The position numbers were made by a program, and so were the translations under genes. A model generated the notes under the pieces. It ran no database searches. It saw only the letters and a program-made list of their open reading frames with translations, and was not told the origin of the DNA. Positions 53,033 through 60,766 of a stretch of 64,000 nt of DNA are shown here, piece after piece (within the stretch, counting starts at the first letter, position 1; each line of letters opens with the position of its first letter). Source of the stretch: an uncultured Clostridia bacterium. Lineage in GTDB: Bacteria > Bacillota > Clostridia > Christensenellales > Borkfalkiaceae. The DNA lies in NCBI GenBank assembly GCA_934271255.1, contig CAKQQS010000001.1:186001-250000 (forward strand), in the 5' to 3' direction.

Positions 53033-53899
53033 TTATAATAATTTTAATATTTCGGTTAGTTTGTCTACTTTTTTATAGCACAGTCCGTCAAGTCCGCTTT
53101 CCGTTATGTTGCCCGAGTTAAGTCCTATTACGGGAAACCCCGCAAACCTTAACGACAACACGCCCGCGGACGAGTCTTCGACTCCCAAAACCCTTGACGG
53201 ATTTTTTACGTTAAGCCCCATATACGCTATTTCGGAATACACGAACGGATGCGGTTTGCTGGCCATTTCGCCAACCGTACCGTAAACGCCGAACGTTTTT
53301 CTGTCCCCGCCCGTAATAATGCTGTCGTAAAACTCCGACGGATCGCCCATTTTCAACTGACGGAACACGGACACTATTTCGGGAACGGCTTTGTATTTAA
53401 GTCCGCTCGTTACAAGTCCGATTTTTATTTTTCGGCTTTTCAGTTCGAGCAAAAACTCTTTAAGACCTTCCGCGGGTTTAAACGCAAAGTCGTTGCCTTC
53501 GCCCTTTATAACCTTGTCGAGTTCTTCTTTCGCCACGATATGGTAAAGTTTAAGCGCGTCGTCGATTTTCTTGTCGGGACAGTATTTGTTTATGCAATAC
53601 CTTAAATGGTCGACCGTCGTGTACCCGAAAATGAAAGGTTCGTCGGAAGGCTCGAAAGAAAACTTCGGGGCTCCCATAAGTTTGCTCATCGTAAGTTGAA
53701 TGACGTATTTCCAAAACGGTTCGCTGTTTAACGTGGTGCCGTCCAGATCCGTCAAAACCGCTTCGGCGGGTTTTTCAAACGTAACGTCTTTTATTTCGTA
53801 CGCGGCGGTAAGTTCGTTCGTCTTTATCTCGCCGTACAGTTTGTCGTTTCTCGTATAGAACTCGACGTTGTTTAACTTCAAATTTTTTAAATCTAACAT
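53033..53899 (-). CDS. HAD hydrolase, beta-phosphoglucomutase-like, with N-terminal extension
   Basis: A 288-residue HAD protein. About 45 extra residues precede the first HAD motif TDLDGTT (D51, D53). Further motifs: IGLVTSGL (motif II), SKPHPFVYSE (motif III lysine) and GVEDSSAGVLSLRFAG (motif IV), the last being typical of the beta-phosphoglucomutase/phosphatase branch. Without the +2 residue context of real phosphoglucomutases, either a sugar-phosphate phosphatase or a mutase is possible. It is the first gene of a three-gene unit with the cupin isomerase and the GHL6-like hydrolase. The N-terminal extension (ending near EKPAEA) is unusual and unassigned. AAAGGAAACGAG precedes the ATG. Confidence 0.82.
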   Translation of the reverse strand: MLDLKNLKLNNVEFYTRNDKLYGEIKTNELTAAYEIKDVTFEKPAEAVLTDLDGTTLNSEPFWKYVIQLTMSKLMGAPKFSFEPSDEPFIFGYTTVDHLRYCINKYCPDKKIDDALKLYHIVAKEELDKVIKGEGNDFAFKPAEGLKEFLLELKSRKIKIGLVTSGLKYKAVPEIVSVFRQLKMGDPSEFYDSIITGGDRKTFGVYGTVGEMASKPHPFVYSEIAYMGLNVKNPSRVLGVEDSSAGVLSLRFAGFPVIGLNSGNITESGLDGLCYKKVDKLTEILKLL

Positions 53900-54360
53900 A
53901 AAATTATCTCGTTTCCTTTAAAAATCGGTTACCGTAACGCTCTTTTCGTCAAAGCCTGCCGAAACGCAACCTTTTTTCCCGCCCGAAAATCGAAAGGTCG
54001 TCCGTACACCCGTTCTTACGGTTGTCGGGAACGATTATCGTTATCGGAATAATATTATTTTACAACATATTTCAATTTCTTTCTACAACTTTTATATTGT
54101 TTATTTGCCTTTTTATGCTACTTTTACAAAACGCCCTGCGTTTTTGCCCCTTTTTCGCTCTATCTTTACCCGTTTTATAGCCTTTTGTTCTCGCCGCGCT
54201 TTACCCGTCTTGCAACACCCTTTTTTATCTGTCGCTCGTCCGCCTAGCACTTTGTTTATTTTTCACTTCATTCGCCCTTATTTGCCTTTTACGCGCCGCG
54301 CGGCAGGTTTAGCCCGCCGCAGTCCGTCCTTTTACCGCAACGGCGTTTTCCATTCCGTAT
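53900..54360. other. Intergenic stretch without an identified gene
   Basis: Contains an AT-rich tract (about 54040-54110) that could hold the promoter of the HAD operon. Open frames here, such as 54105-54362, have no ribosome site and a composition unlike proteins. Confidence 0.5.
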
Positions 54361-54390
54361 AAAAAAGACAGGCGAGAAAGCCTGTCTTTT
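54361..54390 (-). terminator. Terminator of the CE2-like esterase gene
   Basis: AAAAGACAGGC (54363-54373) pairs with GCCTGTCTTTT (54380-54390); read leftwards it ends in a run of six T residues, directly after the stop at 54395. Confidence 0.88.
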
Positions 54391-54394
54391 GGGT

Positions 54395-55486
54395 TTATAA
54401 ATCGAACTCGTCGCCGAGTAACGTTTTGAGTATAGTTTGGGCGTATACTCGTATCATAAAGTCGTTGGGGTGGTTTATGTTGTTGCCCGTCATATCGCCG
54501 TAGCGTTTGCCTTGCGATAAAATATATTTATGCATCGCGGTTACGTCCGCCGTACCGACGAAATCGTATTTGCGTTCGAGTCGCAACAAGTCTTCGTAGA
54601 AAAATCTTTGGTTGGCAAACCAGTTTTTGTCGGCGTTCGGGTTGGGCAAAATCGAACTTAAAAGCAGTATTTCCGCGTTTGCGTTAGCCGATTTTATTCT
54701 TTCTATCATATCGGAAATCATCGCCGTATACTCTTCGTGAGTAGTTGCGGGGTCGTTCATTCCGAACGCGATAAGCGTTATATCGGGATTGTATTTTATT
54801 ACCCGCTCGTCTAAATTGTCGACGCCCCATTTCGTGTTCATTCCGCCGACGGCGGTGTTTATTCTCTCTACGTTCGCGCCGTATTTTCTTTTCAAATACT
54901 CGCATACTGCCTTATCGAAAGGCGGTGCGTACGGAGAAACGTTTCCGCCCATGTCCGTACCGCTTGCGTTACAGCCCGTAGTAATGCTGTCGCCGTAAAA
55001 CAAAAACTTTAATTTTTCTTGCCCGTTAAGTTTTTTAAGCGCGCGTTTAAACTTGTCCGACTTACTTTCCGGAACTTCGCCCGTCCATTCGTCTTCCGTT
55101 TCGTAACTTATCGCTATCTGACGGTCGGTAAACATATTTCCTTCGCCGAACTTTAAATATCTTTGTTCGCCGAACTCTTCGTTTATCGCGTCGGCAACAC
55201 CTATCGCGAACGTTTCGTAAGTCGTAGGATAGTATTCTTCTTTGGTAAAATAAGGTATCTCAGAACCCTTTAAGCGTTTTATTTTTTTACCCGTTATTTC
55301 GTAGTCTTTGCCCTTTTCATACGTTACGTTCAAACCGTAGTCCTTGACGGACACTGCGTTAACGGGGGTAAACAACAATTCAGCGACGTCCGTTTCGCCG
55401 ACGAACATAACCGTTTCGTTAACGATTTTTTTCGTTTTCCATAAGGGAGCAAGATATTCGTTCAAATCACCGATAAACTTTTCCAT
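54395..55486 (-). CDS. SGNH/GDSL hydrolase with N-terminal beta-sandwich (CE2-like esterase)
   Basis: A 363-residue two-domain protein. Residues 1-150 are beta-rich and resemble a jelly-roll module; residues 160-355 form an SGNH hydrolase with block I FYGDSITTG (S167), block II GGMNTKWG, block III AFGMNDP, and H339 in NNINHPND. The residue three before H339 is Asn rather than the usual Asp, as in some CE2 acetylesterases that rely on a Ser-His dyad; the architecture also fits CE2. It would remove acetyl groups from sugars in the cytosol, since there is no signal peptide. It has a consensus promoter and terminator of its own and is divergent from the PocR-AraC regulator gene. Confidence 0.8.
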   Translation of the reverse strand: MEKFIGDLNEYLAPLWKTKKIVNETVMFVGETDVAELLFTPVNAVSVKDYGLNVTYEKGKDYEITGKKIKRLKGSEIPYFTKEEYYPTTYETFAIGVADAINEEFGEQRYLKFGEGNMFTDRQIAISYETEDEWTGEVPESKSDKFKRALKKLNGQEKLKFLFYGDSITTGCNASGTDMGGNVSPYAPPFDKAVCEYLKRKYGANVERINTAVGGMNTKWGVDNLDERVIKYNPDITLIAFGMNDPATTHEEYTAMISDMIERIKSANANAEILLLSSILPNPNADKNWFANQRFFYEDLLRLERKYDFVGTADVTAMHKYILSQGKRYGDMTGNNINHPNDFMIRVYAQTILKTLLGDEFDL

Positions 55487-55515
55487 AATAAACCTTCTTA
55501 AAATATCACGATTAC

Positions 55516-55544
55516 ATTTTAGTCTTAATGCCCGAAACTGTCAA
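55516..55544 (-). promoter_or_regulatory. Promoter of the CE2-like esterase gene
   Basis: Consensus TTGACA (55539-55544), 17-base spacer, TAAAAT (55516-55521), giving a leader of about 23 bases with AAGAAGG as ribosome site. Confidence 0.75.
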
Positions 55545-55654
55545 GCGGTTTATCGAAAATCGTCGGCGGCTATAAAAATAATTTCGATTTGTCCCGACAA
55601 AAGTTTTTAAAATAGAAAAATAATCCCTTTCTGAAAACTTTTTTATCGTTTGCG

Positions 55655-55683
55655 TTGCAAAAATCTTTTACGTAAGTTATAAT
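55655..55683 (+). promoter_or_regulatory. Promoter of the PocR-AraC gene (predicts leaderless mRNA)
   Basis: TTGCAA (55655-55660), 17-base spacer, TATAAT (55678-55683). The -10 box ends directly before the ATG at 55684, and the expected start falls on the second in-frame ATG at 55690. Confidence 0.7.
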
Positions 55684-56532
55684 ATGATTATGGTTATACG
55701 TTTCGATTACGAACAATTAAGAAAACTCATCAAGGACTTTGCGGAACTCACGGGCGCGACGGTCTGCTTGTTCGACGTAAATTACAAACCCTTTCTGGCG
55801 TATCCCGCCGAGTCGGCCGGGATTTGCAAACTTATCAAATCCACTAAAAGCGGTAATCTCGGCTGTATTTATTCGGATACGGAAGGTTGTAAGCAAGCGC
55901 AAAAAACGAAAGGTACCGTCGTTTACGAGTGCCACGCGGGACTTCGCGATACCGTTACCCCCATTATTTGCAATAATACCGTTTTGGGGTATATTATGTT
56001 CGGGCAAATTGCCGACAAGTCCGTTTCCAAAGCCGCGCTGACTGCCCGCGTCGTGGAAAAATGCAAAAAATACGACTTAAAAGAAAGGGCAGTCAAAAAG
56101 GCGTTGAAAGAGTTGCGTCTTTACGACGAAGAGAGAATTAACTCCGCCGCTAACGTAATGCTTGCGTGCGCAAGTTATATTTACCTTTCAAATCTAGTCA
56201 AAATCGAAAACAGCGACCTTGTAAACGAAATTACGCGGTTTATAGAACGCAATTACAAAAACGACCTTACCGTCGACGATATATGCAACAGATTCTATAT
56301 ATCCCGCAACAAGTTGTTTAACCTTTTCCGCAAAGAGTTTAACACGACGCCTAACGTTTACCTTACAAAACTGCGTATCGACAAATCGAAAGAGTTGTTG
56401 CTTTCTTCCGACGACCAGATATCGACTATCGCCGAGAAAGTCGGCGTACCCGATTACAACTATTTTATTAAACTGTTCAGAAAAGAAACGGGCACGACTC
56501 CCCTTCGTTTCAGAAAAAACGCGCGCTGTTGA
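55684..56532 (+). CDS. PocR-domain AraC-family transcriptional regulator
   Basis: A 282-residue regulator. Residues 10-165 match the PocR sensory domain, with conserved cysteines in GNLGCIYSDTEGCKQ and VVYECHAGLRD and the phrase LGYIMFGQI. The C-terminal 100 residues are an AraC helix-turn-helix pair (TVDDICNRFYISRNKLFNLF and ISTIAEKVGVPDYNYFIKLF) ending GTTPLRFRK. PocR domains sense small molecules in regulators of, for example, propanediol use; the ligand here is unknown. It is divergent from the CE2-like esterase gene and could control it. The -10 box abuts the first ATG, so the true start may be the second ATG at 55690 and the mRNA leaderless. No ribosome site is visible. Confidence 0.9.
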   Translation: MIMVIRFDYEQLRKLIKDFAELTGATVCLFDVNYKPFLAYPAESAGICKLIKSTKSGNLGCIYSDTEGCKQAQKTKGTVVYECHAGLRDTVTPIICNNTVLGYIMFGQIADKSVSKAALTARVVEKCKKYDLKERAVKKALKELRLYDEERINSAANVMLACASYIYLSNLVKIENSDLVNEITRFIERNYKNDLTVDDICNRFYISRNKLFNLFRKEFNTTPNVYLTKLRIDKSKELLLSSDDQISTIAEKVGVPDYNYFIKLFRKETGTTPLRFRKNARC

Positions 56533-56630
56533 CGGTTTCCCCGCGCTTACCGTCGAAAAGGTTTCACGAACGCGAAACGCTTGCGACAAACGGCAAAAAT
56601 CGTTGCCGCTCCCCCCGCGTTTGCGGGCGG

Positions 56631-56692
56631 GAATTATCGCCGACAGTCCGCGGTTAAAAGCGAATTATCGCCGATAGTCCGCGCTTGAAAGC
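56631..56692. repeat. Two tandem 31-base repeats
   Basis: Units 56631-56661 and 56662-56692, both beginning GAATTATCGCCGA, match at 28 of 31 positions and are directly adjacent. A short GC hairpin (CCCGC/GCGGG, near 56616) precedes them. The rest of 56533-56727 shows no gene. Confidence 0.85.
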
Positions 56693-56727
56693 GAAAAGCA
56701 AGCCGCCGCGGTAAAAACAAACAATTA

Positions 56728-56790
56728 AAAAAGAGTGGTTTAAGCGTACCGAACAATTGACTTTCGGATTTACGCATTGCCACTCTTTTT
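56728..56790. terminator. Long nested hairpin between convergent genes
   Basis: Outer stem AAAAAGAGTGG (56728-56738) with CCACTCTTTTT (56780-56790), and inner stem GCGTACCGAA (56744-56753) with TTCGG and TACGC (56763-56775) interrupted by a 3-base bulge. A/T tracts on both sides suit bidirectional termination. Confidence 0.75.
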
Positions 56791-56860
56791 CTATACGGCT
56801 TGTCTTCGCGGCGTCATACCGCAAAAGACGTTGTTTAAGGGAAAACGCCGACCGTAAAAC

Positions 56861-57568
56861 TCAATCCTGCAAATATTCTTTGACGGCGTTGAATATTTCG
56901 CGCTGACCTTTTTCGTTGGGGTGTATGCCGTCTTCGCACATAAGGTCTTCCACCCCCATAACGTCCAAAAACTTTTTTCTTATATCTATAACTTCAATTC
57001 CGTTTGAATACGCGATTTTTAAAATCTCGTTGTTGAACATTTCCTGACGGCGGTATATAACGCCCAAATCTCTGTGGAAAAACTCCAAAACTTTGTTGCC
57101 GTCCGCCACGTCGGATATAACGTTTACGAAATACCGCGTCGACAACGCGGGCGGTATGGTGCAAACGATAACTTCCACGTCTTCTTTAAGGAGCATCGCG
57201 ATTATGCTCGTATAGTATTCGGAAAACTCTTTTAACGACGTTTTGGATTCGTGTTTTTTGTACGGGGATTCGGCGACCGTTTTCCAGTTAAAGTCCGCGT
57301 CGTTTCCGCCGAGTTCCAGCACGACGACGTTCTTTACGGTCCGGTCGAGCGTTTCGATATACCGTTCTATCATACGCCGTTCCGCTATGCGTTTAACCGA
57401 GTTGCCGAACGATGAAAGGTTGTTTATTTCCACGCCGTATTCTTCTTCAAACAATTTTACCGCGTTGGTTTTTAAAACTTCGGGTTTGCCCGAATCGGTC
57501 GTTATGCCTTTGCCTATCGAATCGCCGAAAACGGTTATCTTTTCATTTTTTAAGTCGGTAACGTTCAT
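56861..57568 (-). CDS. SGNH/GDSL-family hydrolase
   Basis: A 235-residue single-domain SGNH hydrolase, cytosolic (no signal peptide). Blocks: VFGDSIGKG (nucleophile S17), SSFGNSV, LELGGNDADF and CEDGIHPN with D213 and H216, so the full Ser-Asp-His set is present, unlike the esterase at 54395. Such proteins deacylate sugars, lipids or peptidoglycan-like substrates; here the setting beside glycan loci suggests a carbohydrate deacetylase, but it is monocistronic. It has its own promoter and shares the nested hairpin terminator with the PocR-AraC gene. CAGGAGAT is a good ribosome site. Confidence 0.85.
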   Translation of the reverse strand: MNVTDLKNEKITVFGDSIGKGITTDSGKPEVLKTNAVKLFEEEYGVEINNLSSFGNSVKRIAERRMIERYIETLDRTVKNVVVLELGGNDADFNWKTVAESPYKKHESKTSLKEFSEYYTSIIAMLLKEDVEVIVCTIPPALSTRYFVNVISDVADGNKVLEFFHRDLGVIYRRQEMFNNEILKIAYSNGIEVIDIRKKFLDVMGVEDLMCEDGIHPNEKGQREIFNAVKEYLQD

Positions 57569-57609
57569 TTCAATATCTCCTGATTGCGTTTTTCGCTTTC
57601 AACGATTTC

Positions 57610-57638
57610 AGTATATATTCACGCATTGAAAAAAACAA
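57610..57638 (-). promoter_or_regulatory. Promoter of the SGNH hydrolase gene
   Basis: Minus strand TTGTTT (57633-57638), 17-base spacer, TATACT (57610-57615), 41 bases before the ATG. Confidence 0.6.
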
Positions 57639-57763
57639 CCTACTTCGACGCTTTTACGCTATACGCTTTGATTTTTCAAAGTAGAATTCGCTTTTTCCAA
57701 CTCTACCGTGAGTAGAACAACCCCGTTTTTCACGCGATTTTGTACGAAAAGGCGTCAATATCG

Positions 57764-57792
57764 TTGATTTTTTCGGTTTATTATGCTACAAT
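57764..57792 (+). promoter_or_regulatory. Promoter of the XRE membrane regulator gene
   Basis: TTGATT (57764-57769), 17-base spacer, TACAAT (57787-57792); leader of about 36 bases with AAGGACT before the ATG. A CTTTGA/TCAAAG inverted repeat lies upstream near 57669-57684. Confidence 0.6.
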
Positions 57793-57834
57793 AAAAAACA
57801 GAACGAAATAAAGTAAACGCAGCAAGGACTAATA

Positions 57835-58491
57835 ATGGAAGATTTAAAAATAATTTTCGCGCAAAACTTAATAGCCCTTAGAAAACAGTTGAAACTGACG
57901 CAAATCGAACTTGCCGAAAAGATAAATTATTCGGATAAAGCCGTTTCAAAATGGGAGCGCGGAGAGTCTATTCCCGACGTTTCGGTACTTCTGACGCTTG
58001 CAGATTTGTTCGGAGTCAGCATAGACTTTTTGGTTACCAAACACGAAAACAAAGAAATCGAACAAGAGCAGACGGCTTACTCGACGAAAATCAAAAAAAG
58101 AAACCGCGTTCTTATAACGGCGATTACTTTTTTTGCGATGCTTATTATGGAAACGATAATTTTCGTTATCTTTGAAGGAACGAGAACGACGACGACTTTA
58201 TGGAACTTTTTGTACTGTTACGTTTTTCCGCTCCCCGCGTTCGCCGTCGTTGCGGTGATATTCGCGTCTTTGTGGGCGGGCAGATACTGGTGTTTCGCCG
58301 CGACGTCTTTCCTTATCTGGACGATTATTCTGGAAGCCTTTTTAATAGTAATGCTTTGTTGGAAACCTTTCCCGCTGATTTTCCTTGCGGGCGTCCCCGC
58401 TGAAGTCGTTGCGATGATGAGTTATAAAATCGTCATACTCCCCGTCAATAAAAAATCACCCGATACCGAAAATAAAACAGAAGAAAAATAA
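57835..58491 (+). CDS. XRE-family regulator with C-terminal membrane domain
   Basis: A 218-residue protein: residues 8-62 are a Cro/CI-type helix-turn-helix (LRKQLKLTQIELAEKINYSD, AVSKWERGESIPDV), followed by a short acidic linker and about four membrane helices from residue 92 (VLITAITFFAMLIMETIIF onward), ending in a charged tail. This DNA-binding-plus-membrane layout is widespread in Clostridia, often without known signal. It is monocistronic with its own promoter and a strong terminator immediately followed by the 78/79-base repeat array. The signal and targets are unknown. Confidence 0.87.
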   Translation: MEDLKIIFAQNLIALRKQLKLTQIELAEKINYSDKAVSKWERGESIPDVSVLLTLADLFGVSIDFLVTKHENKEIEQEQTAYSTKIKKRNRVLITAITFFAMLIMETIIFVIFEGTRTTTTLWNFLYCYVFPLPAFAVVAVIFASLWAGRYWCFAATSFLIWTIILEAFLIVMLCWKPFPLIFLAGVPAEVVAMMSYKIVILPVNKKSPDTENKTEEK

Positions 58492-58497
58492 ATCAAA

Positions 58498-58532
58498 AAC
58501 CTTGTCGCCGATTTCGGCAACAAGGTTTTTTG
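58498..58532 (+). terminator. Terminator of the XRE regulator gene
   Basis: AACCTTGT (58498-58505) with ACAAGGTT (58520-58527), inner GCCG/CGGC, followed by TTTTT. It runs into the first unit of the repeat array. Confidence 0.88.
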
Positions 58533-58845
58533 TTTGCTGTTCTTGTAGTTATTCTACGATTTTACCTTTGTTCGTTCAAAAGCATATTCTCTCGCGTTTA
58601 TGCTTTTTTTGTTCGCTGTACATTTAGTTATTCTACGATTTTGCCTTTGTTCGTTCAAAAGCATACTCTCTCGCGTTTATGCTTTTTTTGTTTACTGTAC
58701 ATTTAGTTGTTTCACGCTAGCGCAATTATTCGTTCAAAAGCATTTTCGCTCGCATTTGCGTTTTTTTGTTTGCTGTACATTTAGTTGTTTCACGCTACCG
58801 CAATTGTTCGTTCAAAAGCATTATCACCCGTTTTTGCGCTTTTTT
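58532..58845. repeat. Tandem array of four 78/79-base units with hairpins
   Basis: Units start with GTTTGCTGT-like sequence at 58532, 58611, 58690 and 58768, with a partial fifth at 58846. All contain TTCGTTCAAAAGCAT. In units 1 and 2 AAAAGCATA pairs with TATGCTTTT and a T-run follows, like an intrinsic terminator. The spacing is 79, 79, 78 and 78 bases. No gene is credible in 58533-58937. Confidence 0.9.
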
Positions 58846-58937
58846 GTTTGCTGTTTTTATAGTTTTTCTACGTTTTCGCGTAAAAGCATATCGGCGGGCT
58901 TTATTTCAACTCGCAGGTAACGTATTTTAAGCGTGAG

Positions 58938-59489
58938 TTATAATTTTTCGGCGATAATTTGCTTAATTTCGTCAAGGCTGGATACGAAATATATGCCTTG
59001 CTGTCTTTCTTCGGACGATAAGCCTTCCGTTATCATTTTGTCGAGCAAACGTTTCAAGTCGTCGTAAAAACCTTTAAAGTTGTATATTATGCACGGCGCG
59101 GTCAAGTGTTTAAGAGAAACTTTCGACATTATTTCCGCTACTTCTTCCAACGTTCCCGTTCCGCCCGGAAAGGTTATGAAAGCGTCGCCGAGTTCTATCA
59201 TTTTTGCTTTTCTCTCCGACATATCTTTCGTCGTTATAAGTTGAGTAAGTCCGTCGTGCTGGTATTCCGCTTCGATGAAAAACTCCGGCTCGACGCCGAT
59301 TGCCGTTCCGCCGTGCGCCAAAACGCTGTCGGCTATTCGTCCCATTAAACCGCTTTTTGAACCGCCGTATACGAGTCCGTAACCCGATTCGCCTATATAT
59401 TTGCCTATTTCGTCGACTGCCGTGATGAAGTCGGGATCGTTGCCGTAGTTCGCTCCGAGATATACGGTGATGTTTTTCTTTTTAGTCAT
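58938..59489 (-). CDS. LOG/TIGR00730-family Rossmann-fold nucleotide hydrolase
   Basis: A 183-residue lysine-decarboxylase-like-fold protein. LOG enzymes release the base from nucleoside 5'-monophosphates (cytokinin-type phosphoribohydrolase activity in studied members). The family signature PGGTGTLEE is at 108-116 and the preceding catalytic ARG-Lys region is at R93/K94 (MSERKAKM); the nucleotide-binding start is YGGSKSGLMGRIAD. Length is normal. It lies 22 bases after the aminotransferase gene and is the last gene of the membrane protein-pyrR-aminotransferase unit. Older annotations call such proteins lysine decarboxylase, which is probably wrong for this family. Confidence 0.9.
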   Translation of the reverse strand: MTKKKNITVYLGANYGNDPDFITAVDEIGKYIGESGYGLVYGGSKSGLMGRIADSVLAHGGTAIGVEPEFFIEAEYQHDGLTQLITTKDMSERKAKMIELGDAFITFPGGTGTLEEVAEIMSKVSLKHLTAPCIIYNFKGFYDDLKRLLDKMITEGLSSEERQQGIYFVSSLDEIKQIIAEKL

Positions 59490-59511
59490 ATTCGTCGCTC
59501 CTTTTATATAG

Positions 59512-60762
59512 TTAGTCTGATTCTTGTTTTAACCTTTCGATTTTTACGCACAAGCACAAAATCTCGCTTGCGATTTTTATTTCGTCTATGCTGGGAAAAC
59601 TCGGGGCAATCCTTATGTTTGCGTTGTCGGGATCGTCGTGGTAGGGATACGCGCTCCCGAAAGGAGTCAATATCACCCCCGCTTCCTTGCACCGTTCTAT
59701 TACCTGTTTCGCTATTCCTTTGACGGTCAGCGATATAAAATACCCGCCTTTCGGAGTCGTCCATTCGGCAAGCCCGTCAAGGTTTTCTTTAAACGCTCTT
59801 TCGACCGTTTCAAACTTGGGGCGGAGAATGTCCGCGTGTTTTTTCATTTGTTCTTTAACGCCGTTCAAGTCTTTAAAAAATCTGACGTGTCTTAACTGGT
59901 TGACTTTATCGTACCCGATTATCGAAACGCCCATCTGTCTAAGTATTCCCTTGACGTTGTTATCCGACGCGGCAAGCGCCGCTATTCCGCTGCCCGGGAA
60001 AGATATTTTCGACGTGGAAGTGAACTTATATACCAAATCGGGATTGCCCGCTTTTTCGCATTCGGACAATATTTCCGACAAATAATCCTGTTTATCGGGG
60101 TACAGGTGATGTACCGAATACGCGTTGTCCCAGTATATTCTGAAATCTTTCGCTTTGGGTTTCAGCCTTGCAAACCGTTTTACCGTTTCTTCGCTGTAAG
60201 TCGTTCCGTCGGGGTTGGAATATTTGGGAACGCACCATATACCTTTTATCGCGTCGTCCGATTCGACGAGCCGTTCCACCATATCCATATCGGGGCCGTT
60301 TTCGTTCATAGGTATATTTATCATTTTTATGCCGAAATATTCCGTTATCAAAAAATGTCTGTCGTAACCGGGTACGGGGCAAAGCCATTTTACTTCTTTA
60401 AGTTTGCACCACGCCGTCGAACCCGACACGCCGTGCGTCATCGCGTCCGACACGAGATTGTACATAACGTTAAGCGACGAGTTGCCGAAAATAATGATGT
60501 TTTTCGCCGGTACTTCTATTATATCGCCGAGCAGCCGTTTACATTCTTCTATACCGCTTAAAACCCCGTAATTCCGACAGTCTATACCGTCTTCGCAATT
60601 CAGGTCGGCGGACGAGTTCAACACGTCCATCATTCCCATTGAAAGGTTTAACTGCTCCTTACAAGGTTTTCCCCTTGCCATATTAAGTTTTAAGTTCATC
60701 GATTTGAATTCGTCGTATTTTTTTAAAAGTCCGTCGAGTTCGATTCTCTTTTCTTCGTTCAT
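59512..60762 (-). CDS. Aminotransferase, type Ic aspartate aminotransferase-like (MocR-like PLP fold)
   Basis: A 416-residue PLP-dependent aminotransferase. The Schiff-base lysine is K252 in TSTSKISFPGSG; YWDNAYSVHHL supplies the Asp/Tyr pocket residues and IRIAPSFPS the arginine binding the carboxylate. The overall sequence (MARGKPCKEQLNLS, NYGVLSGIEECKRLLGDI) matches the subgroup Ic aspartate aminotransferases related to MocR domains, which exchange amino groups between aspartate and 2-oxoglutarate. It starts 4 bases after pyrR, so it is co-transcribed. Aspartate is the precursor of pyrimidines, which makes the pairing metabolically sensible. Confidence 0.88.
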   Translation of the reverse strand: MNEEKRIELDGLLKKYDEFKSMNLKLNMARGKPCKEQLNLSMGMMDVLNSSADLNCEDGIDCRNYGVLSGIEECKRLLGDIIEVPAKNIIIFGNSSLNVMYNLVSDAMTHGVSGSTAWCKLKEVKWLCPVPGYDRHFLITEYFGIKMINIPMNENGPDMDMVERLVESDDAIKGIWCVPKYSNPDGTTYSEETVKRFARLKPKAKDFRIYWDNAYSVHHLYPDKQDYLSEILSECEKAGNPDLVYKFTSTSKISFPGSGIAALAASDNNVKGILRQMGVSIIGYDKVNQLRHVRFFKDLNGVKEQMKKHADILRPKFETVERAFKENLDGLAEWTTPKGGYFISLTVKGIAKQVIERCKEAGVILTPFGSAYPYHDDPDNANIRIAPSFPSIDEIKIASEILCLCVKIERLKQESD

Positions 60763-60766
60763 AAAA

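Noticed and set aside
54105..54362. Open frame of 85 codons in the gap before the CE2-like gene
   Set aside because: No ribosome site, composition rich in Phe, Arg and Pro in low-complexity order, and no recognisable domain; it also ends in the terminator hairpin.
58532..58845. Possible CRISPR array
   Set aside because: Units are contiguous and similar over their whole length, with no unique spacers and no cas genes nearby.
58600..58920. Open frame of 106 codons through the 78/79-base repeats, with repeated FVQKH/FVCC phrases
   Set aside because: The periodic protein merely reflects the DNA repeats, crosses terminator-like hairpins, and has no ribosome site.
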